The translations under genes were made by a program, and so were the position numbers. Of a stretch of 19,981 bases of DNA, positions 12,225 through 19,695 are shown one piece after another. Under the pieces are notes generated by a model. It saw nothing but the letters and a program-made list of their open reading frames with translations. It did no database searches and was not told where the DNA came from. The first letter of the stretch is position 1; each line of letters starts with the position of its first letter. Source of the DNA: JBCAWW01 sp039024315 (lineage in GTDB: Bacteria > Bacteroidota > Bacteroidia > J057); contig JBCCQN010000151.1 in assembly GCA_039024315.1 (NCBI GenBank), forward strand, positions 1 through 19,981, given 5' to 3'.

Positions 12225-14141
12225 ATGTTACAGCGTGTTTTTGTGATCCTTACTTGCCTGTTTTGGTTCGGCAGTGAGGCTGTAGCGCAGACAGATCTGA
12301 CTCCCATCAAGGAGTTGATCCAAAATGAGCGCCTCGAAGAAGCCAAAGCCGAGTTAAGCAAACTCATTCCTACCAAACCTAAAAACCTCGACGAAATCTA
12401 CTACTGGCTGGGTATCGTTAGCTTCCAGCAAAACGATTTTGCGACAGCTCAACAAAATTTTCAGGCTGGCCTAAAAGCCAAAAGCAAAAGTCCTTACAAC
12501 CATGCTGGAATGGGCTTATTGCAACTAAACGAAGGCAACAACGCTGCTGCCAACGAAAGCCTGACCAACGCCATGACTTTCACCAAAGGCAAAAACACCG
12601 ATGCCGAATTTGAAATTGCTAAGGCGTATTTGACAGGCGGGACTGCTGAAATCCAGCAAGCCAAAGTAATCCTTTATCAAATCCGTGATAAGGAGCCAGA
12701 GTTACCTTTGACCTACATCCTATTGGGTGATTACTACAAAGCGCAGGGCGTACCTGAACTTGCCATCGAAGAGTTTGAAAAAGCCAAGCAAAAAGACCCT
12801 AAGTATGTGCCTGCTTATGTTTCTCTAGCAGAACTTTATTATGAAGAAGGTAATTACGAAGAAGGAGCAAAAAATGTATCAGAAGCAATCAAGCTTGATC
12901 CTAATTATGGTCCTGCTTATCGTATCCGTGCAGAGCTTTATTTGATCTCTACTGCCAAAGACAAGTATGCGAGAGCGCGTAACGACATGAAAAAATATGT
13001 CGATCTCGCTCAGTCTGACTTGAAAGCCCGTACCCGCTATGCTTCTTTCCTCTTCTTGACTGAAGACTATGAAGAAATGCTCGCGGAGCTAGATGCCATC
13101 GAAAAAGAAGGTGAAAGCACTCGTGTAATGCAGCGTTTGCGCGGTATGGCTTACAATGAGCTTGGCGAAGGCGACAAAGCCCTCAAGGCGATGGACACTT
13201 ACTTTGAGCGTTCTGAAGAAAAGTACACCATTAGTCAAGACTTTGAAACTTATGGTGATATCTTGCGCAACCAAGGCAAGCTTGATGCAGCCAATGAGTA
13301 TTACGAAAAAGCAATGGCTAAGGCTGCTGAGCGTGGCCAAGACCGCTCTGGCCTTTACCAAGAGCTAGCCGAAGGCTATGAAAAAGACGCTAAGCGCATC
13401 GTTGCTGAAGGCAAAAAAATCAAAGCAGAAAGCAAAGCGAAGCTCAAAGAAGCCGCTGCTGCCGTTAACCAGTACAATGATCTCGTAGCCAAAGCCAAAG
13501 AGCTTGCTGCTACTGATCCAGAAAAAGCGAAAGAGCTAGCTGATCAAGCGAAAGAAGTACTTGCAAGCGTAGAATCTCTCCAAGCAGAGTCTAATGAAAT
13601 TGCCGCTAAAGCTGCTGCCAAAACTGCAGAAGCCAAAGAATTTTATCCGCTCGAAGCTTACTATCGCAATCAAGTGGTGCAGCAAGAAAGAAATGACGAT
13701 AAAGAAAGTCTAAAATCTATCTACTCCCTTGCCAAGGCCCAGTACAATGCCGAAATGTGGGAGGAAGCCGATAAGTCTTTTATCGCTACCAATGAGCTTA
13801 AAGCCGATTACTCTGCCCCTTATAGCTACCGTATGCGAATCGCCAACACTATGGAAAAGGCTGATACCACCACTCAAGATTGGTACCTCAAGCCTGTTGC
13901 TGAGGACATCATCACTGCTTTTGGTGAAAAAGCGCCTGCAGATATGAGCAAAACTGAAAAGCAATTGGTTTTGACTGCGCTAGAAATCATGGCTCAGTAC
14001 AACTTCAACCCAACGGGTGAAGATGGTAACTACCATTGCGAAGATGCAAAGCCATTCATCGAAAAAATCTACGGCGTTGACCCAGCTTACGCTCGTATCC
14101 AACAGCTCGCAGACTTCTGTGAGGTGCAAGGAGGTAAATAA
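12225..14141 (+). CDS. Exported TPR protein with Ala/Lys-rich coiled coil
   Basis: A 638-residue protein. Residues 1-21 are a signal peptide (SEAVA before Gln22). TPR helix pairs fill about 25-385, with clear units such as YKAQGVPELAIEEFEKAKQ and YVPAYVSLAELYYEEGNYEEG. A long Ala/Lys/Glu-rich heptad-like segment (about 386-472) predicts a coiled coil. The C-terminal region (about 473-638) has further TPR-like helices and Cys residues near the end (YHCEDAK, DFCEVQGG). It probably scaffolds a periplasmic complex. It follows the PstS-like gene by 217 bases, a pairing common in Bacteroidota. The next gene is a diverged paralogue lacking the coiled coil. A strong terminator lies 25 bases after the stop. 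Confidence 0.88.
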   Translation: MLQRVFVILTCLFWFGSEAVAQTDLTPIKELIQNERLEEAKAELSKLIPTKPKNLDEIYYWLGIVSFQQNDFATAQQNFQAGLKAKSKSPYNHAGMGLLQLNEGNNAAANESLTNAMTFTKGKNTDAEFEIAKAYLTGGTAEIQQAKVILYQIRDKEPELPLTYILLGDYYKAQGVPELAIEEFEKAKQKDPKYVPAYVSLAELYYEEGNYEEGAKNVSEAIKLDPNYGPAYRIRAELYLISTAKDKYARARNDMKKYVDLAQSDLKARTRYASFLFLTEDYEEMLAELDAIEKEGESTRVMQRLRGMAYNELGEGDKALKAMDTYFERSEEKYTISQDFETYGDILRNQGKLDAANEYYEKAMAKAAERGQDRSGLYQELAEGYEKDAKRIVAEGKKIKAESKAKLKEAAAAVNQYNDLVAKAKELAATDPEKAKELADQAKEVLASVESLQAESNEIAAKAAAKTAEAKEFYPLEAYYRNQVVQQERNDDKESLKSIYSLAKAQYNAEMWEEADKSFIATNELKADYSAPYSYRMRIANTMEKADTTTQDWYLKPVAEDIITAFGEKAPADMSKTEKQLVLTALEIMAQYNFNPTGEDGNYHCEDAKPFIEKIYGVDPAYARIQQLADFCEVQGGK

Positions 14142-14166
14142 GAACTCGCTGTCTTACAGATAAAAG

Positions 14167-14198
14167 GTCCTGTCTCGCTCTGCGAGGCGGGACTTTTT
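14167..14198 (+). terminator. Rho-independent terminator after the first TPR gene
   Basis: GTCCTGTCTCGC (14167-14178) pairs with GCGAGGCGGGAC (14182-14193) in a 12-bp stem with two G-T wobbles and a TCT loop. TTTTT follows (14194-14198). Confidence 0.85.
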
Positions 14199-14232
14199 AT
14201 GTGGAATCCGCTTTTTTTGCGATCTTATCTAC

Positions 14233-15822
14233 ATGAGCAGGTTCCGCTTCATACTCTTATGTCTCCTTCCTTTTGGGCTACAGGCGCAAATTCCGACCGA
14301 CGATTGGCAAAATTTGTTGGACCACTGGCGTGAGCACAAACTGCTGCATGAAATTCAAGTCGGAATTGAGCGTTCTGCGAAGCAAGACCGGCCCTTATGG
14401 TTTTACTGGCAAGGCAAAGCATATCTCCAGCTAGAGGAATGGGAGCAAGCGCAGCAATCTTTTCATCAGGCCTTGGTACGAGCGCCGCACTCCATTCTCA
14501 ACTTGGCGGGTATATACCAATCTCTCATTGCCCAAGGGCTCGAGTCTCAAGCTCAAAACTACCTTAATCAGTTAGTCAAAAATGAAGCTCGACTTAAAAG
14601 CGAAGAGGAAATGCTTGCGATGGCGCGTGCTTATTGGATATCAGTTGAGCTGCGACAAGAGGCTAAGGTGTTGTGGTACCATGCCATGGAACGCTTCCCT
14701 CGCTCTTATCGGCCACATTGGGAGTTAGCTTCGATTTATCTGCGACAGCAGCAATACGAGCTCGCGGGTGATCAGTTTTTTGCCTTGCTTGAAGTCAAGG
14801 CCGATTATGCGCCGGCTATCCTCGGTCTCGCTCAAATAGCAATTGCTCGTAATCAACTAAAAGTCGCCGCCAACTTTATCAACCAGACCCTCAAACTTGA
14901 TCCAGATCTGGCCGAGGCCTATCGTTACCGTGGCGAGCTTTACCTAAGGATCGACCAGTTTGCAAAGGCGCAAGCTGATTATCAGACCTATCTCTACTAC
15001 ACAGGAGGGGATGCGCGTAGTTGGGTATATTATGCTGGGGCCTTGTATTTGGCTGGGTATTACTACAACTGCCTCCAAGCCTTGGACCAGTTTGTCCCTG
15101 CTAATACTTCGTTAAGGACGATTCGCTCCCGCCTCAAAGCTTTTGCATGGGCTGATTTAGGGCGTTGGGATTCCGCTCAATATTGGTTAGAAACTTTTCA
15201 ACATCAAGCCCCAGCCTACCAACGTATTCCAGCGGATAAAGCCTATTGGGGGGCTTATTTGATCCGCAATGGCAATGTGGAGGGAGAAGAGCTTTTGGTA
15301 GCGGCGGTTGCCGAACGCTCATCTCTAAGGCATCATTATCAAGAATTGGCCCATTGGTGGATCAAAAGAGAGGATTATGCTGAGGCCAGCCGCTTCGCGG
15401 AACGCTACCTCGCTAGTTATGCCATTGCTGCCTCTGAAGATTGGCTCTGGTTAGCTAAGATTCAATATTTTGCCGGCCTCTTTGAGGCAGCCCATGCTAG
15501 CGTTCGGCGCAGCCTAGACCAACAAAGTCCAACCGCTGAACAGTACTACTGGTGGGGAAGCTGTGCCCGTAAGCTGCAATTACGAGACGAAATGACCCTT
15601 GCGTTTTCACAACTGATTGATTTATTGGCAGATGTTGAAGCCCAAAGCTCCCAAGAGCATGATTATTTTTTACAGGCTTGTACAGTACTCGCCCTTTATT
15701 ACTACCATGATGGTCCCTATGAAGGACAAGATTGCGAAACTGCCATGCTCTATGCCGAGCTAGCGGTTGCAAAAGGTGGGGAAAAAGAGAAATTTGAGTA
15801 TATTTTGAGCGCCTGCAAATAA
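14233..15822 (+). CDS. Exported TPR protein, paralogue of the preceding gene
   Basis: A 529-residue protein. Residues 1-18 are a signal peptide (GLQA before Gln19). The rest is mostly TPR-like helices rich in Trp, Tyr and Gln. It follows the layout of the preceding TPR protein: KLDPDLAEAYRYRGELYL corresponds to KLDPNYGPAYRIRAELYL there, and both proteins end in a Cys-containing helix (YILSAC here). It lacks the Ala/Lys coiled coil. The two are probably an old tandem duplication. A strong terminator in the gap means it is transcribed separately or by read-through. Two copies of a short dispersed repeat motif lie inside it (15310-15330 and 15390-15406) and a third occurs in inverted orientation (14371-14383). 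No enzymatic role is visible. Confidence 0.85.
   Translation: MSRFRFILLCLLPFGLQAQIPTDDWQNLLDHWREHKLLHEIQVGIERSAKQDRPLWFYWQGKAYLQLEEWEQAQQSFHQALVRAPHSILNLAGIYQSLIAQGLESQAQNYLNQLVKNEARLKSEEEMLAMARAYWISVELRQEAKVLWYHAMERFPRSYRPHWELASIYLRQQQYELAGDQFFALLEVKADYAPAILGLAQIAIARNQLKVAANFINQTLKLDPDLAEAYRYRGELYLRIDQFAKAQADYQTYLYYTGGDARSWVYYAGALYLAGYYYNCLQALDQFVPANTSLRTIRSRLKAFAWADLGRWDSAQYWLETFQHQAPAYQRIPADKAYWGAYLIRNGNVEGEELLVAAVAERSSLRHHYQELAHWWIKREDYAEASRFAERYLASYAIAASEDWLWLAKIQYFAGLFEAAHASVRRSLDQQSPTAEQYYWWGSCARKLQLRDEMTLAFSQLIDLLADVEAQSSQEHDYFLQACTVLALYYYHDGPYEGQDCETAMLYAELAVAKGGEKEKFEYILSACK
14371..14383 (-). repeat. Dispersed motif GCTTCGCNGAACG, copy inside the second TPR gene
   Basis: On the minus strand this reads GCTTCGCAGAACG, identical to 1825-1837. 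It lies within codons for ERSAKQ of the TPR protein. Confidence 0.5.
15310..15330 (+). repeat. Partial copy of the palindrome-island arm inside the second TPR gene
   Basis: Eighteen of 21 positions match 8247-8267, the left arm of the palindrome island, with the shared core ATCTCTAAG. It encodes AERSSLR in the TPR protein. Confidence 0.5.
15390..15406 (+). repeat. Dispersed motif CCGCTTCGCGGAACGCT inside the second TPR gene
   Basis: Sixteen of 17 positions match 8240-8256 at the left edge of the palindrome island. It has a local stem CCGC-TTC-GCGG. It encodes RFAER in the TPR protein. Confidence 0.5.
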
Positions 15823-15880
15823 GCACCCCAAAACAGTTGAACATTTTCCCTCCTAAACTGGTTTTCCAAAAAAACCCTTA

Positions 15881-16516
15881 ATGCCGAACTCTCTGCCTCT
15901 GTTCCCACTCAGTTTAGTCGTGTTCCCTGGTGAAGAACTGCGTTTACATATTTTTGAACCAAGGTACCGACAGCTTATTCAAGAGTGTGTCGATGAGGGC
16001 ATTACTTTTGGCATTCCCCCTGTTATCAATCGTAAGGTCAGTAAAGTAGCTACAGAAGTAGAACTAGTCCGTATGGATAAACTCTATCCAAGCGGAGAGA
16101 TGGATATCACGACCAAAGGGGTTCGCAGAGTTCGTATCCATAAATTTCATCAAGTTGCCGAGCCGAAGCTCTATCCCGGAGGGGAAGTTGATTATATGAT
16201 CAATCTCGACGAAACGGATACGGGACTACAAGCGGTGATCTTTGATCAGTTGGAGCAGCTACATGATGCATTAGGGATCCAACGTAAGGTAGTCAATAGC
16301 GCCGCCGAAATCGCTGCCTTTAGAATTGGTCATCAAGTCGGTCTTACGCTGCAACAAGAGCATGAATTGCTCAAGATCGATAGCGAGCTAGATAGATTGG
16401 CTTTTTTGCAGGAGCATTTGGAGCGTATCATCCCTATTGTTCAAGAGACGGAGCGTCTCAAGGCTCGGGCAAAGCTCAACGGACATTACAAAAATGTCCT
16501 GCCTCCTAAGTATTGA
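15881..16516 (+). CDS. Stand-alone Lon substrate-binding (LonN) domain protein
   Basis: A 211-residue protein made only of the Lon protease N-terminal domain (PF02190). It opens with LPLFPLSLVVFPGEELRLHIFEPRYRQLIQ, continues with the GIPPVINRKVSKVATEVELV and GEMDITTKGVRRVRI strands, and ends in a helical bundle (about 120-200). The AAA+ ATPase and Ser-Lys protease domains of Lon are absent. This short form is common across bacteria, including Bacteroidota, and may bind unfolded or specific peptides; its partner is unknown. It has no signal peptide, so it is cytoplasmic. It lies 58 bases after the TPR gene on the same strand. A 7-bp inverted repeat, CTAAGTA/TACTTAG (16506-16524), overlaps its stop codon. 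Confidence 0.9.
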   Translation: MPNSLPLFPLSLVVFPGEELRLHIFEPRYRQLIQECVDEGITFGIPPVINRKVSKVATEVELVRMDKLYPSGEMDITTKGVRRVRIHKFHQVAEPKLYPGGEVDYMINLDETDTGLQAVIFDQLEQLHDALGIQRKVVNSAAEIAAFRIGHQVGLTLQQEHELLKIDSELDRLAFLQEHLERIIPIVQETERLKARAKLNGHYKNVLPPKY

Positions 16517-16533
16517 GTACTTAGACAATCGTA

Positions 16534-16763
16534 TTCAGTATTAAGATCTAGTAAAATTGGACTATATGGTTCAGCGGAACCTTTTTTCTGGGTACTAAAT
16601 GCTTTTTACCCTCTATCTAAGTAGAGAGCATCGAGCTTTAATACAGGTAAATGGGGGTGGCCTAAGTGTGCTTGCTACCCCTTGGCTTGAGCTGAGCTAC
16701 AATAGGGTTCAGTATTAAAGCTTAGGAAAGTTGGGCCTTATGGCTCATCATAACCATTTTCTT
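16534..16763. repeat. Diverged 56-bp direct repeat pair in a gene-free stretch
   Basis: Positions 16534-16589 and 16708-16763 align without gaps at about 40 of 56 positions. Both begin TTCAGTATTAA, share TTGG and TATGG at the same offsets, and end in AACC plus a T-rich run. Between them lie two hairpins: CTCTA/TAGAG near 16610 and GGGGTGGC/GCTACCCC (16654-16661 and 16674-16681, one G-T wobble). The whole region between the LonN gene and the ArsR gene (16517-16801) has no convincing ORF. It could hold operators, a decayed duplicated regulatory unit or a small structured RNA. Confidence 0.6.
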
Positions 16764-16801
16764 CTTACTCAATAATTTTAACTTACCACTTAAACTTTCT
16801 G

Positions 16802-17119
16802 CTAAGCCGCGTCAGGCTGGGTGTGGATAGTAGTCAAGCAATCCAATAGGGTAAGATAGGCTTGGTGACGAAGCGAGTAATAAATATGCTTGCCACGGCG
16901 TTCGGAGTGCAGCACTCCCCGATCACGCATGATACTGAGGTGGTGTGATACCGAGGATTGGTCGGCATCAAGAGTCGTGTAAATTTCAGTGACGGTCATC
17001 TTACGACCGCCTTCCAACATATCAATGATAGCCAAGCGCGTAGGGTGGGCGATTGCCTTTAGCGTGCGAGTCAAGACTTCCTTTTGAGGAACAGACCATA
17101 CATTTTTTGTGGCGTTCAT
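16802..17119 (-). CDS. ArsR-family winged-helix repressor
   Basis: A 105-residue ArsR-type regulator. The start at 17119 matches the family length; the in-frame ATG 23 codons upstream would add an unrelated tail. The domain begins LTRTLKAIAHPTRLAIIDML (16-35). The recognition region is MTVTEIYTTLDADQSSVSHHLSIMRDRGVL (41-70) and the wing is HSERRGKHIYYSL. The CxC metal site of the arsenic/cadmium sensors in this helix is absent (TVTEIY instead of ELCVCD), and Cys94 is the only cysteine. It is therefore probably not a classic metal sensor of that type. It is divergent from the SH3b lipoprotein gene across a 189-base gap, which may be its target, but no clear operator was identified. Confidence 0.88.
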   Translation of the reverse strand: MNATKNVWSVPQKEVLTRTLKAIAHPTRLAIIDMLEGGRKMTVTEIYTTLDADQSSVSHHLSIMRDRGVLHSERRGKHIYYSLRHQAYLTLLDCLTTIHTQPDAA

Positions 17120-17308
17120 TGTTTTAAGTTTAGTAACGAGATTTTGTCTATTAACTGTAAAGGCGCCATTTAGTTTTGGATACTTCAAAAAAAATTCTCA
17201 TTATCAAGCAATTAGCTCTGCTAACAAGGTCTGAGTCCGCGCTTCCAACCTATTGGGTAGGAATGCGTCTAATACTCTGTAACCCATTTTTTTAGAAAGA
17301 CTGTTAGC

Positions 17309-18415
17309 ATGCGATCCCCATTAATTTTCTTGATTAGCGCGCTGCTCATTTTGAGTCAATTTGCCTGCGAACCTCCCCAAGCCAATGGCGGCTCTGCCGA
17401 TGGCGAAGGCGGTGGTGGAGCAATTGACTACCCCTTCCAACTCAATGATGATGGTATCCAACAAATCGTAGAAGGGATCACCACCCTTGGCGCAGATTTA
17501 CAAGAAAAGGCTCGTCCCAATAAGGTTCAGGCTTGGGTGGACAAGCTTGTTGTCAAAGCCCAGCCCGGCAAAGACATGCCCCAGATTGCGCTCATGAATG
17601 AAGGAGAAGTCGCTGAGTATCTCTATCAGCGGACCGTTAGCCGCTCCGAATATAATCTCCGTGGTCAGCGCTTTTATGAGCCTTGGATCTTAATACGGAC
17701 GCAAGCAGGCGAAATGGGCTGGGTCCATGAAGGAGGAGTTCGTTATATGGATGCCTCCCTGACAGAGTTTTTGGATCAACTTGCGGGTACCAATAATTCC
17801 AATACTCCTGCTCCTGCTCCCAACATGCGCGTCAGGGGCACGGGAGTACCTCAGGCGGCTAAAAAAGAAGTAGCCCCAGCCCAAGATCGCTTGATCATAC
17901 CAGGTCGGCAAGTTGGAGCCATCAAACTCAATACCTCAGAGACAGAACTCATTCAAATTTATGGTGCCAATCAGGTAGGGCGTAGCACCGTGGTCCTACC
18001 CGATAAAAGCAAAGAAGAGTGCACCGTTGTCTTTGGTGGGACAAATGATGAAATCCGTATCACTTGGAAGAGCAATGAGCATAAAAGCATCAAAGCGATC
18101 TATTTTGATCGTCCTGGGGCCAAATGGTTCACTCGCCAAGGCTTACATGTGGGCATTTCTTTGTCAGAACTAGTCAAGGCTAATAAATCACCGCTAAATT
18201 TTTATGGTTTTAATTGGGAGTATGGCGGTACGGTCAGCGCATGGCGCAATGGTTTGCTCAAGTCTTACGACCGACATTTTTATGTGGTTCTTAATCCCGG
18301 CATTCGCGGCAAAGTCGTAGATCAATTCACCGGCAATAAAGTCTATTCCTCCAATGACAAAGGCATAGAAGCTTTGCAAATTTACGTGCAGCGGGTGGTC
18401 GTGTACTTGGATTAA
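17309..18415 (+). CDS. SH3b-domain lipoprotein with an uncharacterised C-terminal domain
   Basis: A 368-residue probable lipoprotein. The first 19 residues are hydrophobic and end at Cys20 (LSQFAC), a loose lipobox of the kind accepted in Bacteroidota. A Gly-rich spacer (27-38) follows. A bacterial SH3-type domain spans about 72-146 (AWVDKLVVKAQPGK, GEVAEYLYQRT, WILIRTQAGEMGWVHEGGV); such domains often bind peptidoglycan. A Pro/Ala/Asn linker (160-195) leads to a C-terminal domain (196-368) that I cannot name. It has GRQVGAIKLNTSETELIQIYG, a GLHVGISLSELVKANKSPLNFYGFNWEYGG segment and a Val-rich end. Its look is of a small-ligand or cell-wall-binding module. It is divergent from the ArsR gene. 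Confidence 0.75.
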   Translation: MRSPLIFLISALLILSQFACEPPQANGGSADGEGGGGAIDYPFQLNDDGIQQIVEGITTLGADLQEKARPNKVQAWVDKLVVKAQPGKDMPQIALMNEGEVAEYLYQRTVSRSEYNLRGQRFYEPWILIRTQAGEMGWVHEGGVRYMDASLTEFLDQLAGTNNSNTPAPAPNMRVRGTGVPQAAKKEVAPAQDRLIIPGRQVGAIKLNTSETELIQIYGANQVGRSTVVLPDKSKEECTVVFGGTNDEIRITWKSNEHKSIKAIYFDRPGAKWFTRQGLHVGISLSELVKANKSPLNFYGFNWEYGGTVSAWRNGLLKSYDRHFYVVLNPGIRGKVVDQFTGNKVYSSNDKGIEALQIYVQRVVVYLD

Positions 18416-18467
18416 GCAGCAAAAAAATAGTGAGTACCGGGATTAGCGCTAGAATAGCTCCATCCCA

Positions 18468-19538
18468 CTAGGCTACTAGCAACTTCTCGATCAAAGCGCC
18501 GCAATATCGATCGAGGGAAAATTTTCCTTCCGTTTCCAAAGCGTGTGCTACCAATTCAGCATAACTAGGAGGGTCCATCTTGACAATTTGATCAATTGCT
18601 TTGATAAACTCATCAGCACTATTGCATAAATAGCCATTGACTCCATGGGTGATAAACTTATTGTTTTCACCTACATCACTGGCTACCACGGGTACTCCGC
18701 AAGACAAATATTGCTTGGCTTTGAAAGCTGATTTTGCTTCGTTAAAAGGGTGTGAAACCAGTGGAGATAAGCCAATATCAAACTCTACGATCTTAGTATA
18801 GAGCCATCGGTCATCCCTCCAGTTGAGATTGGTGGGAATTTCGAGTTCTATATGAGGATAGTTAGCAAACAGGTCTTTGAGCTCGGGTATATCACTTTCG
18901 TTTTTGACACCAATCAGCACGAGCTTTATGGGGTATCGGATGGATGCTAGTTTGGAGAAGAACAGCTGATACAAATTGGTCTTGTGAGAAAAAGCTTGGG
19001 TAACTTTCCGACCATTACCAAAATCCCCTACCCAGCCCAAGACCGGCTTAGTACCCTTATGAGTTTTGTATTGCTTGTGGACAATTACTGGCGAGGTAGC
19101 TAAGAAAACATTGGGATTATATTTTAAGCAATAGGCTCTTAAGCTTTCACTGCCCACCTGGATGTATTGGCAATGTTTGATAAAAAAAACCAAAGTTTGG
19201 GCTGGCCAGCGATAGTACTCTGCATCATCTAAATCATAGACGGTGTTTTCGTTTCTGAGCCAAACGAGTAGCTTCAATAAATTTGCGTAATAACGATTGG
19301 TGTAAATCTTTTGAATTACCACTAAAGAATTGGCTCTTCGAAATAATAGCACTTCTAAAAAAAGCCTGCAAAAGCTCAGTAGAGCTGTAAAAGACTTTTC
19401 GGGCCACACAAAATCATAAGTAATCTGCTTTTGATCACGTAAATACTCAAGTGGATATTTACCACGATACCGAGTGCTCGGGCAACTTAGATTGTAAGGG
19501 GCGAACCAGTAAATATGGTTCTTGCTATTGCGTGTCAT
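18468..19538 (-). CDS. GT4-type (GT-B) glycosyltransferase
   Basis: A 356-residue glycosyltransferase of the group 1/GT4 kind, probably adding a sugar to a cell-surface glycan. The start at 19538 is chosen because the protein then opens with a normal GT-B first strand (KNHIYWFAPYN) and because the 63 codons further upstream overlap the neighbouring GNAT gene and look non-coding. The N-terminal half has VYDLDDAEYYR (100-110). The C-terminal half has LGWVGDFGNG (167-176), LVLIGVKNE, FDIGLSPL and NEAKSAFKAKQYLSCGVPVVASDVGE (266-291), the nucleotide-sugar-binding region. AGGAAGGAG abuts the ATG, closer than a normal ribosome binding site. Donor and acceptor are unknown, and no other glycan genes are in the window. 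Confidence 0.87.
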   Translation of the reverse strand: MTRNSKNHIYWFAPYNLSCPSTRYRGKYPLEYLRDQKQITYDFVWPEKSFTALLSFCRLFLEVLLFRRANSLVVIQKIYTNRYYANLLKLLVWLRNENTVYDLDDAEYYRWPAQTLVFFIKHCQYIQVGSESLRAYCLKYNPNVFLATSPVIVHKQYKTHKGTKPVLGWVGDFGNGRKVTQAFSHKTNLYQLFFSKLASIRYPIKLVLIGVKNESDIPELKDLFANYPHIELEIPTNLNWRDDRWLYTKIVEFDIGLSPLVSHPFNEAKSAFKAKQYLSCGVPVVASDVGENNKFITHGVNGYLCNSADEFIKAIDQIVKMDPPSYAELVAHALETEGKFSLDRYCGALIEKLLVA

Positions 19539-19695
19539 CTCCTTCCTAGGGCCAGTTATTGTAGGCTTAATCAATGTTAGGCTTATTCCCGATCCTACCC
19601 AAGGACAGCTGAGATGAGTTGTAGCGGTGAAACAAAGATGATGCTTGTGCTTTGGCTTGATAGCTAGTGGTTTATGAAAGAGTCCTAGGTGTTTT

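Noticed and set aside
15881..16516. Stand-alone LonN protein as a truncated Lon protease
   Set aside because: The short LonN-only form is a common independent family in bacteria, and no ATPase or protease remnants follow in any frame.
18439..18466. Possible tRNA-like or terminator hairpin after the SH3b lipoprotein gene (GGGAT ... ATCCC)
   Set aside because: Only a 5-bp stem with a long loop and no T-run. It has none of the conserved D-loop, anticodon or T-loop features.
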